Positions 13,979 to 20,495 of a stretch of DNA of 25,066 nucleotides are shown in pieces. Position 1 is the stretch's first letter; the number at the start of each line of letters is the position of its first letter. This DNA comes from a virus. The stretch is taken from the IMG/VR virus record IMGVR_UViG_3300021197_001390, positions 1 through 25,066 of that record; one strand, written 5' to 3'. The position numbers and the translations under genes were made by a program. The notes under the pieces were generated by a model that made no database searches, was not told where the DNA came from, and saw nothing but the letters and a program-made list of their open reading frames with translations.

Positions 13979-14471
13979 CGATTCTCCATGGAAGTCAGCA
14001 GAAGTTCTGCCTGACAAACACATCGTCAAGATGCCCCTAGAGACCTGCCAGATGCTCTCTATAGTCGCCTCAGACAAGTGGGGACATGGTTATGGCACAT
14101 TGCCTAAGAAGGACGGCACACCCTATGCTACGGACAAGGGAGCATTCCGTAATCACCCTTGTACTATCTGGGCAAACGAGACTGTAGCAAACTCTAGATG
14201 GTTGCTTGCTCATGGGTTTGCTCTCTGTAGTGAATATGCTGCTCGCTATGCAAAAGTTCATACCTGTTTTACCACTCTTCTTGCTGCTGACAAAATCATT
14301 CCTGATGTAAGATGGGATGATCACACACCATTTGTTCGTGCTATGCCTGATGAGTTTAAGTTTGATGATAGTATCTCTACCATCGAAGCATACAAAATGT
14401 ATATCGCATCCAAACCATGGGTGAAAGATAACTACTTACGATTACCACACCACAAACCTGACTGGATCTAA
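13959..14471 (+). CDS. Conserved phage protein (MNIFVTD...DKHIVKM family)
   Basis: A 170-aa protein starting at ATG 13959. MNIFVTDDSPWKSAEVLPDK and HIVKMPLETCQMLS, then FRNHPCTIWANETVANSRWL and ALCSEYAARYAKVHTCF, define a family widely spread in T4-like and other tailed phages. Conserved Asp, Lys, Glu and His residues look catalytic-like. I have seen relatives labelled as pyrimidine dimer glycosylase-like, but I see no T4 DenV signature and leave function open. The longer reading from 13872 would place most of its extra part inside the zinc-ribbon gene in another frame and is not preferred. Confidence 0.72.
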   Translation: MNIFVTDDSPWKSAEVLPDKHIVKMPLETCQMLSIVASDKWGHGYGTLPKKDGTPYATDKGAFRNHPCTIWANETVANSRWLLAHGFALCSEYAARYAKVHTCFTTLLAADKIIPDVRWDDHTPFVRAMPDEFKFDDSISTIEAYKMYIASKPWVKDNYLRLPHHKPDWI

Positions 14472-14641
14472 TGATTGATAATGTAGAAGCACCTATTGAA
14501 GGTGAAGTTGACAAGTGGGGGTTTACTATTAAACCCTCTATTAGTGATACAGAGTGTATTCTTATTTGTTTAAATAATGCACCATGTGGAACTGACAAGA
14601 AACAAGTACAACGATTAATTGAATATTATGGAAGACTTTAA
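14471..14641 (+). CDS. 56-aa hypothetical protein
   Basis: ATG 14471 overlaps the previous stop by one base (TAATG). The product begins MIDNVEAPIEGEVDKWGFTI and ends DKKQVQRLIEYYGRL. The end overlaps the next gene by 14 nt. No family recognised; coupling to both neighbours argues that it is translated. Confidence 0.5.
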   Translation: MIDNVEAPIEGEVDKWGFTIKPSISDTECILICLNNAPCGTDKKQVQRLIEYYGRL

Positions 14642-14831
14642 TCAACCTGGACAGAGTAAACTTAAAATTGACGATACTTTTAAAAAGTATGCCGCTGAAT
14701 GGCAACTTTCTAATGTGGTAAAACTATTAGACGCTGATATTGAACGCTGTCGTGTTAATCATAGCGATAATAGGGAAGATATATACAATAAAATTACAAT
14801 CATCTACAAAGAAAAACCATGCAATCAGTAA
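14628..14831 (+). CDS. Small hypothetical protein
   Basis: A 67-aa protein from ATG 14628 (MEDFNQPGQSKLKIDDTFKK). Helical and charged, with DADIERCRVNHSDNREDIYN. It overlaps the glutaredoxin-like gene by 13 nt. Function unknown. Confidence 0.55.
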   Translation: MEDFNQPGQSKLKIDDTFKKYAAEWQLSNVVKLLDADIERCRVNHSDNREDIYNKITIIYKEKPCNQ

Positions 14832-15052
14832 TTTATTCAAATGGTAGTCAAGAGTGTGATCGTATTGCATCATTAGTACGTTCTCTTGGTGGAGAATTTT
14901 TAGAGTATAGGTTGAATTATGACTTTACTCAAAGAGCATTTAACCAAGAGTTTGGTGAGGAAGCTACTTATCCCCAGTGTTCTATTGGTAATAAGCATAT
15001 CGGGGGTATGAAAGAAACGCTTCAATTTTTTAAATCACGGAAGTTGATTTGA
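14819..15052 (+). CDS. Glutaredoxin-like protein with degenerate active site
   Basis: A 77-aa thioredoxin-fold protein. The CPYC region is replaced by NGSQECDRI with a single Cys, while the cis-Pro loop (TYPQCSI) and the Gly-Gly substrate loop (KHIGGMKETLQFF) are kept. It is therefore either a monothiol-type or inactive glutaredoxin, perhaps a glutathione-binding or regulatory protein. It differs clearly from the CPYC protein at 8319. Confidence 0.7.
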   Translation: MQSVIYSNGSQECDRIASLVRSLGGEFLEYRLNYDFTQRAFNQEFGEEATYPQCSIGNKHIGGMKETLQFFKSRKLI

Positions 15053-15064
15053 TCTTATAATAAA

Positions 15065-15568
15065 ATGAGAGTTAATACAATCGTTGTTGATGACTTTTTG
15101 GATAGTCCCGATATAGTCAGAAATTCTGCTTTAAAAATTGATTTTAAAACAACAGGTTCTTTTCCTGGTGTGAGATCAGATGCTGCTGATGCAACTTATC
15201 AAGAGATGATTGGAGATAAACTGGATCGTATCTTTGGTAATATGCTTGAGTATGGTCCTGTTCAGTTTAGAAAGAACATGGATTGTTTTACCTTTCAACT
15301 ATGTTTAGAGAATGAAAAGACCTGGATCCATAAGGATAAGAGTCAGTGGGCAGGAGTTTTATACTTAACTCCAAATGCTCCTATTGATTCTGGAACTGGT
15401 ATTTTTGATAGTAAAGATAATCTGATCACAATGGTTGGGAATGTTTATAATAGAATGGTTTTGTATAGAGGTGATTTGTTGCATAGGAGTATTGTTCCTG
15501 GGTTTGGAACTACTCCAGAGACTGGTAGGTTAACTCAGGTATTCTTTTTTGATCATGAAGAAGAATGA
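15065..15568 (+). CDS. DUF6445-like 2OG-Fe(II) oxygenase-fold protein
   Basis: A 167-aa full-length member of the family seen truncated at the left edge. It starts MRVNTIVVDDFLDSPDIVRN, with the iron motif HKD in WIHKDKSQWAGVLYLTPNAP, then GTGIFDSK, MVLYRGDLLHRS with the distal His, and GRLTQVFFF with the 2-oxoglutarate-binding Arg. The catalytic triad therefore appears intact, but the substrate is unknown. A TATAAT sits only 4 nt before the ATG, without a -35 box. Such proteins are common in T4-like cyanophages next to structural or accessory genes. Confidence 0.75.
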   Translation: MRVNTIVVDDFLDSPDIVRNSALKIDFKTTGSFPGVRSDAADATYQEMIGDKLDRIFGNMLEYGPVQFRKNMDCFTFQLCLENEKTWIHKDKSQWAGVLYLTPNAPIDSGTGIFDSKDNLITMVGNVYNRMVLYRGDLLHRSIVPGFGTTPETGRLTQVFFFDHEEE

Positions 15569-15599
15569 TATCTAAATGTTTGTAATGATACAGAGGCAC

Positions 15600-15635
15600 T
15601 TGACTAAATAATGTATGAGGTCTATACTAAGACCT
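15600..15635 (+). promoter_or_regulatory. sigma70-like promoter with palindrome across the -10 box
   Basis: TTGACT (15600-15605), 17-bp spacer, TATACT (15623-15628). A perfect 6-bp inverted repeat, AGGTCT (15618-15623) and AGACCT (15630-15635), brackets the -10 box. The arrangement resembles an operator overlapping a promoter; no T-run follows, so it is not a terminator. Confidence 0.65.
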
Positions 15636-15648
15636 AACGTTCATCCAC

Positions 15649-15849
15649 ATGTTATCACTACTGATGGCATTTACCCTTGCCCATCATGCTGACGACAGCC
15701 CCTACGGGTGGCATATGTCGTGTGAAAGGTTCCTCCAACGTCGAATAGAGATTCAAATGGATCCTAACTTAGACCAAAAGTCTAAGTGGAGTCTGATTGG
15801 ATATCTTAAGACAAAGGTGGAAGGTCAATGCACAGATATGTTAACATAG
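15649..15849 (+). CDS. Small protein with N-terminal hydrophobic segment
   Basis: A 66-aa protein beginning MLSLLMAFTLAHHADD, possibly a short signal peptide with cleavage near the AHHA stretch, followed by a charged helical part (CERFLQRRIEIQMDPNLDQK) with two Cys. First gene of the 15600 promoter unit. Function unknown; its leader (CGTTCATC...ATGTTA) is shared with the next small gene. Confidence 0.6.
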   Translation: MLSLLMAFTLAHHADDSPYGWHMSCERFLQRRIEIQMDPNLDQKSKWSLIGYLKTKVEGQCTDMLT

Positions 15850-15883
15850 GACGCAAGTAAGTCGCGGAACGGAGCCGTTCATC
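15849..15883 (+). repeat. Repeated leader element, copy 1, with hairpin
   Basis: GGACGCAA (15849-15856), nine variable bases, GGAACGG (15866-15872), then CCGTTCATC. GAACGG and CCGTTC form a short hairpin just upstream of the ATG at 15886. The same GGACGCAA-N9-GGAACGG order and spacing recurs at 16035-16058. Confidence 0.5.
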
Positions 15884-15885
15884 TC

Positions 15886-16050
15886 ATGTTAGAATTACTA
15901 TTCTATTCAACACTCTCATGTGCTCAAGCCGATTCAATTATGATTCGGATGAGAACAAATGAGAATATTCCTCCCGAAATGAAGGTGGAATTGATTGAGG
16001 TCATGAAGGAATCAACACCTAATTGCTACCCATGGGACGCAAACGACTGA
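15886..16050 (+). CDS. 54-aa small conserved cyanophage protein
   Basis: ATG 15886 to TGA 16048-16050. The product begins MLELLFYSTLSCAQADSIMI, a probable short signal or hydrophobic segment with a Cys, and continues NENIPPEMKVELIEVMKEST, ending CYPWDAND. This small protein (LLFYSTLSCAQ...IELI...ESTP) recurs in cyanophages; function unknown. The downstream frame at 16032 overlaps its end. Confidence 0.6.
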   Translation: MLELLFYSTLSCAQADSIMIRMRTNENIPPEMKVELIEVMKESTPNCYPWDAND

Positions 16051-16124
16051 AGGAACGGGAAAAAACGGATCCATCGAAAGATGAGAAGGTTAATTTTCAC
16101 CCAACTTCAGGAGTCAACTCATGA
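16032..16124 (+). CDS. Possible 30-aa basic peptide
   Basis: ATG 16032 to TGA 16122-16124: MGRKRLKEREKTDPSKDEKV and NFHPTSGVNS. It overlaps the previous gene by 19 nt and the next by 4 nt (ATGA), the usual coupling geometry here. The second copy of the repeated leader element lies inside it, so the stretch might be regulatory RNA rather than coding. Confidence 0.35.
   Translation: MGRKRLKEREKTDPSKDEKVNFHPTSGVNS
16035..16058 (+). repeat. Repeated leader element, copy 2
   Basis: GGACGCAA (16035-16042), nine bases, GGAACGG (16052-16058), the same order and spacing as at 15849-15872. It spans the stop codon of the 54-aa gene; the right hairpin arm of copy 1 is not conserved here. Confidence 0.45.
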
Positions 16125-16288
16125 ACACACTAAACATGATCAAGAAGCAGATCAACAAAGCATCTGCTCTTCACGACGCACAAGTTCTTCACGCCGCTTA
16201 TCGTGGTGTTGAGTATGATACACGTTGTGTAGAAAACAAAGAGTCCCATGGGACTTTCTGTTATCGTGGTCAAACTTACGTAAAGTAA
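16121..16288 (+). CDS. DUF4278-like small protein
   Basis: ATG 16121 to TAA 16286-16288, 55 aa. AAYRGVEYDT and a second GTFCYRGQTYVK show the YRG.xY repeat of DUF4278 (cyanobacterial and cyanophage small proteins, function unknown). A helical head MNTLNMIKKQINKASALHDA precedes it. It is the last gene before the terminator at 16314. Confidence 0.65.
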   Translation: MNTLNMIKKQINKASALHDAQVLHAAYRGVEYDTRCVENKESHGTFCYRGQTYVK

Positions 16289-16313
16289 TTTGAAACTACA
16301 TCTATAAATTTGT

Positions 16314-16341
16314 AGAGGACCTTGACGGGTCCTCTTTTTTT
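16314..16341 (+). terminator. Intrinsic terminator (loop is a promoter -35 box)
   Basis: An 8-bp perfect stem (AGAGGACC 16314-16321 with GGTCCTCT 16328-16335) and a 7-T run. The 6-nt loop is exactly TTGACG. It ends the small-gene unit that starts at 15600. Confidence 0.88.
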
Positions 16342-16350
16342 GTATATAAT
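16322..16350 (+). promoter_or_regulatory. sigma70-like promoter embedded in the terminator
   Basis: TTGACG (16322-16327, the terminator loop), a 17-bp spacer made of the right stem arm and T-run, and a perfect TATAAT (16345-16350). Transcription would start near 16357, followed by GGAGGA (16355-16360) before the ATG at 16373. Confidence 0.75.
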
Positions 16351-16372
16351 TAGTGGAGGATTATTCTTTTTT

Positions 16373-16549
16373 ATGGACAAAGAAAAACTCAAGTTGATTA
16401 TTAATAATCTTGAGTCTCTAGTGGGATGTCTGAAGTCTGAAGTTTATTCTGATGTTGACATGTATACAACAGTGCAAGAAAACTTTGACGATCCTGCTGA
16501 AAATTATATACTAGATTACGACGAAGTTTTTGAGGATGATGATGGTTAG
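16373..16549 (+). CDS. 58-aa acidic hypothetical protein
   Basis: Starts MDKEKLKLIINNLESLVGCL and ends in a very acidic tail (LDYDEVFEDDDG). The frame is open upstream to 16322, but that region holds the terminator and promoter, so the ATG at 16373 is the only sensible start. Function unknown. It overlaps the next gene by 8 nt. Confidence 0.7.
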   Translation: MDKEKLKLIINNLESLVGCLKSEVYSDVDMYTTVQENFDDPAENYILDYDEVFEDDDG

Positions 16550-17114
16550 TGTATCTAGAAATTGGTATCATAGATACATTAATCTACCATTTACTATTGC
16601 TCCATTAGATATATTCAAGAAGAATGGTAGTAAGGTAAAGCATTTTTATATCAATGATTATCCTTTTTATCCTGTAGAAGATTGGTTTAATGATCTTGGT
16701 CTTACTCTTGGACTAAAAGAAGTTTTTTATACACCACCGTACTCTAAAATTCCTATTCATACTGATCATGGAATGTATACTCATCATGCAAAGATCAATA
16801 TTACTTGGGGTTCTGATGATGGCGTGATACAATGGTGGAAATCTGATAAAACATATAGAAAAAAAATTGATGGTAATTCTGAGGCGACCTCTGAATATCA
16901 TGACAATCTATGGGCAAATGAGGAAGACTGTGAATTTCTCTATGAAGTAAACACAAACAGACCAAGTTTAGTAAACGTTGGTATGTTACATGGGACTAAT
17001 AATCCAAGTCCTCTTGGGCGGTGGACTATTTGTTTTGTTCCATTAAATGAGAGGGGTCAATTTATTCATTGGAATATTGCACTGGAAATTTTTAAAAATT
17101 ATTTGGAGAATTAA
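16542..17114 (+). CDS. Aspartyl/asparaginyl beta-hydroxylase-like dioxygenase
   Basis: A 190-aa double-stranded beta-helix protein. IPIHTDHG gives the HxD iron ligands, HAKINITWG an inner strand, and GMLHGTNNPSPLGRWTICFV the distal His and the Arg that binds the 2-oxoglutarate carboxylate. The layout is that of cupin-like aspartyl/asparaginyl hydroxylases found in cyanophages. The start is among three tandem ATGs (16536, 16539, 16542); 16542 is chosen because GAGG (16532-16535) is then 6 nt away. The substrate is unknown. Its stop directly abuts the thyX start. Confidence 0.7.
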   Translation: MVSVSRNWYHRYINLPFTIAPLDIFKKNGSKVKHFYINDYPFYPVEDWFNDLGLTLGLKEVFYTPPYSKIPIHTDHGMYTHHAKINITWGSDDGVIQWWKSDKTYRKKIDGNSEATSEYHDNLWANEEDCEFLYEVNTNRPSLVNVGMLHGTNNPSPLGRWTICFVPLNERGQFIHWNIALEIFKNYLEN

Positions 17115-17750
17115 ATGAGCGCCAAACTTATTAGTGTTACACCTGATGCGGAGAAACAGATTGCATACTGTGCCCGTGTCTCAAACCCCAAGAATCAGGA
17201 GAACGATAGTTTTGCTGGTCTCCTTAAGTATTGTATTAAACATCGTCACTGGAGTATCTTTGAGCACGCATTCATGACGGTAGAACTAAATACATCACTA
17301 GCAGTGGCAACTCAAGTGCTTCGTCACCGTTCATTCACATATCAGCAGTTTTCACAACGCTATGCTGATAGCAAGGAACTTCAATTAGAAATTCCTATTC
17401 CAGATCTTCGTCGTCAGGATACAAAGAATCGTCAAAATTCTATTGATGATATTAATCCACGCGATAAAGCATACATGGAAGCGATGATTGAGAATCACTT
17501 TAAGCAAAGTCTTGAAGTTTATAATGCACTACTTGATAAGGGTGTGGCAAAGGAATGTGCTCGTTTTGTGCTCCCACAAAATACACAAACCAGACTCTAC
17601 ATGAGCGGAAATGTTCGGTCATGGGCACATTATTTGGATTTGCGTACTGCAAATGGCACACAAAAAGAACACATGGAACTCGCTGAAGATATTCGTGCCA
17701 TCTTCATTGAGCAGTTTCCAATTATCTCAGAAGCATTGGAGTGGAACTAA
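17115..17750 (+). CDS. thyX: Flavin-dependent thymidylate synthase
   Basis: A 211-aa ThyX. The signature RHRSFTYQQFSQR (R70, H71, R72, S80, R82) matches RHRx7SxR, and residues 44-52 (RHWSIFEHA) give the conserved H..S..EH entry. It methylates dUMP to dTMP using methylenetetrahydrofolate with FAD/NADPH and supplies phage DNA synthesis. No ribosome-site surprise; the start abuts the previous stop. The stop overlaps the next gene by one base (TAATG). Confidence 0.97.
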   Translation: MSAKLISVTPDAEKQIAYCARVSNPKNQENDSFAGLLKYCIKHRHWSIFEHAFMTVELNTSLAVATQVLRHRSFTYQQFSQRYADSKELQLEIPIPDLRRQDTKNRQNSIDDINPRDKAYMEAMIENHFKQSLEVYNALLDKGVAKECARFVLPQNTQTRLYMSGNVRSWAHYLDLRTANGTQKEHMELAEDIRAIFIEQFPIISEALEWN

Positions 17751-17998
17751 TGGCAACGTACCCCGTAAAGCACCAGGAGACTGGCGAAACTAAAGAAGTT
17801 GTCATGAGTATTCATGACTGGGATAAGTGGCGTGAAGATAACCCAGATTGGCAACGATATTATACTCCAGACAATGCTCCATTATTGGGTCTTGAAGTTG
17901 GTGAATGGAAGGATCGTTTGATCAAACAAAAACCAGAATGGAATGAAATCCTCAATAAAGCATCTAAAGCACCTGGATCTGTAGTTACAAAGATTTAA
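17750..17998 (+). CDS. Conserved T4-like cyanophage small protein
   Basis: An 82-aa protein beginning MATYPVKHQETGETKEVVMS, followed by IHDWDKWREDNPDWQRYYTP and GEWKDRLIKQKPEWNEILNK. This family is conserved in T4-like cyanophages; relatives can carry a zinc-ribbon-like start, but here there is no Cys. Start ATG 17750 in a TAATG overlap; GGAG lies at 17738-17741. Function unknown. Confidence 0.75.
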   Translation: MATYPVKHQETGETKEVVMSIHDWDKWREDNPDWQRYYTPDNAPLLGLEVGEWKDRLIKQKPEWNEILNKASKAPGSVVTKI

Positions 17999-18000
17999 TC

Positions 18001-19053
18001 ATGTATATTCTTGGAATTAATATATCACATCATGCATCAATATCTCTTTTGCATGATGGTGAGGTGGTATATTATATGGAGGATGACAGGTATAGTGGTA
18101 GAAAAGAAGAAGAGTGGGTATATGGTGATGATAAAAAATGTTTAGGTGACATTAAACATTACACCACTCATATAGACCATGTGATATTTGCATCTTGGGG
18201 TAAGTCTGGTGACTGTGATTATCCTGATTCTGATTTGATTGATGACATCATTCTTGATCTTCAAAGATATGGTTTAACATTCAAACAAATTCATTACAAC
18301 TGGGAGCATCATCTTTATCATGCCTGCAGCGCATTCTACTGTTCTGGATTTAATGAAGCTGCTGCTTTGATTCTTGACGGCGGAGGAGTCTCATTACTTG
18401 ATCGTAAAGAGGGAGAGTCTATGTACTACTTCACTCAAGGTAGTTACGATGTCATTAAGAAAGTTTACTACGCATGGGATGCACTTGAAAGAGATTATAC
18501 CAATTATAAAATAAATGATACTGATGTAATGTCTTCTACTATAAGTTGTGGGTGGATCTTTAATAGTCTTCAAGGAATTCTTGGTTTAGAACCAGGAAAA
18601 TCTATGGGTCTATCTTCTTATGGTAATTCAGATAGGTTTAACGATGATAATTGGTTTAAGTATGAAAAAGAAACTGAAACTTGGATTACTGACAATCAAA
18701 AAATATTAAATACCTATAGGACATTGGTTGGAGACTCAAAATACACACCATATGATGATGAAGATCCAGGCATTGAATTTCAAGTTGCCTCTGATTTGGC
18801 TAAAAAAGCTCAAGAAGAGACAAGAGACCATACAATTCGATTGATTAAACAATTGTTAAGTAAAACCGAAACAAAAAATATTGTATTGTCAGGCGGTTAT
18901 TTTTTAAACTGCGTGAATAATTATGAGTATTTGAAAGAGTTTCCTGATGTAAAATTTTACATCGATCCTGTATGCCATGATGGCGGTATCTCAATAGGTG
19001 CTGCTAAGTTTTTGTGGCATCATGTTCTAAATAAAAATCATCCCTCTAGGTAA
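18001..19053 (+). CDS. Carbamoyltransferase-like protein, Kae1-like N-domain only
   Basis: A 350-aa protein that aligns by motif with the first domain of the two full-length carbamoyltransferases here: SHHASISLLHDG (9-20), DDRYSGRK (28-35), HHLYHACSAFYCSGF (103-117), LILDGGG (123-129), GKSMGLSSYG (199-208), IVLSGGYFLNCVNNY (about 309-323) and DGGISIGAAKF. The chain then ends (HHVLNKNHPSR, stop) where the others begin the C-domain, so the GxxEAGxRALGNRS and HVDGTxRxQT motifs are absent, and PhoH follows 9 nt later. It is either a relic or a stand-alone acceptor-binding half that needs the C-domain from another protein. The N-domain motifs are intact, which argues against simple decay. Confidence 0.85.
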   Translation: MYILGINISHHASISLLHDGEVVYYMEDDRYSGRKEEEWVYGDDKKCLGDIKHYTTHIDHVIFASWGKSGDCDYPDSDLIDDIILDLQRYGLTFKQIHYNWEHHLYHACSAFYCSGFNEAAALILDGGGVSLLDRKEGESMYYFTQGSYDVIKKVYYAWDALERDYTNYKINDTDVMSSTISCGWIFNSLQGILGLEPGKSMGLSSYGNSDRFNDDNWFKYEKETETWITDNQKILNTYRTLVGDSKYTPYDDEDPGIEFQVASDLAKKAQEETRDHTIRLIKQLLSKTETKNIVLSGGYFLNCVNNYEYLKEFPDVKFYIDPVCHDGGISIGAAKFLWHHVLNKNHPSR

Positions 19054-19062
19054 TTAAATTCT

Positions 19063-19818
19063 ATGGCAAGGAAGAGAAGAACTGAACTTCAACCAATTGG
19101 TGTTGGTATGAGTGCTAAGCAGATGAAAAGGAAGAAACCAATTAACACGGACTTTTTACTTGACATCGAACCACTTACAGATAATCAAGCAATACTGTAT
19201 GATTCATACGCTAATGATAAAAATCTTGTAGCATACGGTTGTGCTGGAACTGGTAAGACGTTTATTACTTTTTACAACGCCTTGCGAGATGTTCTTGATG
19301 AGAATACACCTTACGAGAAGATTTATATCGTTCGTTCTTTAGTTGCTACTAGAGAAATTGGATTCCTTCCTGGAACTCATGAAGATAAGGCAGACATCTA
19401 TCAAATTCCATACAAGAACATGGTCAAATACATGTTCCAGATGGCATCTGATGCTGAATTTGAGATGCTGTATGGTAACTTAAAAACTCAGGGCAGTGTA
19501 AGTTTTTGGTCTACTTCTTTTCTTAGGGGAACAACCCTTGATAAAGCTATTATTATCGTTGACGAATTTCAAAACTTGAATTTTCACGAACTTGATAGTA
19601 TAATTACTAGGTCGGGCGAAAACACAAAAATTTGTTTCTGCGGTGATGCAACTCAATCTGATTTGCAGAAAACTAATGAGAGGAATGGGATCGTCGATTT
19701 TATGAAGATTCTTAGAGTTATGCCATCTTTTGATATTATTGAGTTTGGTCTTGATGACATTGTAAGATCAGGTCTCTGTAAAGAATACCTCATTGCAAAA
19801 CATGAATTAGGTTTTTAA
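19063..19818 (+). CDS. phoH: PhoH-like P-loop ATPase
   Basis: A 251-aa protein with Walker A GCAGTGKT (59-66), the PhoH-type IYIVRSLVATREIGFLPG (about 87-104) and Walker B IIIVDEFQNL (163-172), then ICFCGDATQSD sensor region. phoH is a marker gene of marine phages; its biochemical role is unsettled, and RNA-related or phosphate-stress roles have been proposed. No pho box is evident upstream. The stop overlaps the next start (TAATG). Confidence 0.93.
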   Translation: MARKRRTELQPIGVGMSAKQMKRKKPINTDFLLDIEPLTDNQAILYDSYANDKNLVAYGCAGTGKTFITFYNALRDVLDENTPYEKIYIVRSLVATREIGFLPGTHEDKADIYQIPYKNMVKYMFQMASDAEFEMLYGNLKTQGSVSFWSTSFLRGTTLDKAIIIVDEFQNLNFHELDSIITRSGENTKICFCGDATQSDLQKTNERNGIVDFMKILRVMPSFDIIEFGLDDIVRSGLCKEYLIAKHELGF

Positions 19819-20495
19819 TGTTTGATCACGTTGAAATTGATTTACCTACTCTAAGTCGCGAGACTATTGATGGGGTTCGTTTTTATTCTGTTCCAGATGG
19901 TGGAGATCTTCTAAAGTTGGTCTCCATTACCTCTATCACTAGTCATAAAAATCGTGAGATTTTTATTAACTGGAGAAAAAAAGTTGGTAATGCAAAGGCT
20001 GATAAGATTACTAAGCAATCTACAAGCCGTGGAACAGATATGCACACGCTTACAGAATATTATTTAAAAAATAGTGATCTTCCAAAAGTTCAACCTCTGT
20101 CAGAATATCTTTTCAAGATTGCCAAACCAGAGTTGGATAAAATTACTAATATTCACGCGCTAGAAAGGTCTCTATATAGTAAGGTGCTAGGTATCGCTGG
20201 CACAGTAGACTGTATTGCTGAATTTGATGGTGAGTTAGCAATTATTGATTTTAAGACATCAAAAAAACCAAAACCAGTAGAATGGGTTGAGCATTATTTT
20301 GTTCAGTGTATGGCATATGGATGTATGCTCTATGAACTTACTGGTATTAGTGTAAAAAAACTTGTCATTATTATGGCATGTGAAGACGGAGACTGCGTTG
20401 TTTATGAAGAACATGACAAAACAAAATACATCAAGCTACTACAAGAATACATTAGAGAGTTTGTTGACTACAAGCTGGAGACTTATGCCGAGTAA
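19818..20495 (+). CDS. RecB-like PD-(D/E)XK exonuclease
   Basis: A 225-aa nuclease of the RecB/Cas4-like PD-(D/E)XK group: SRGTDMHTLTEYY (His76), GIAGTVDCIAEFDGELAIID (Asp131) continuing to FKTSKK (Asp144, Lys146 of the catalytic core), and Q163...Y167 (motif QxxxY). Conserved in T4-like cyanophages between phoH and gp33, so it probably acts in recombination-dependent replication or host DNA degradation. It overlaps the gp33 gene by 11 nt. Confidence 0.85.
   Translation: MFDHVEIDLPTLSRETIDGVRFYSVPDGGDLLKLVSITSITSHKNREIFINWRKKVGNAKADKITKQSTSRGTDMHTLTEYYLKNSDLPKVQPLSEYLFKIAKPELDKITNIHALERSLYSKVLGIAGTVDCIAEFDGELAIIDFKTSKKPKPVEWVEHYFVQCMAYGCMLYELTGISVKKLVIIMACEDGDCVVYEEHDKTKYIKLLQEYIREFVDYKLETYAE

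Noticed and set aside
14508-14513. TTGACA within the 56-aa gene
   Set aside because: No -10 sequence at a usable distance.
15056-15061. Perfect TATAAT just before the second DUF6445 gene
   Set aside because: No -35 box at 16-18 bp and only 4 nt to the ATG, so an initiating promoter for this gene is unlikely.
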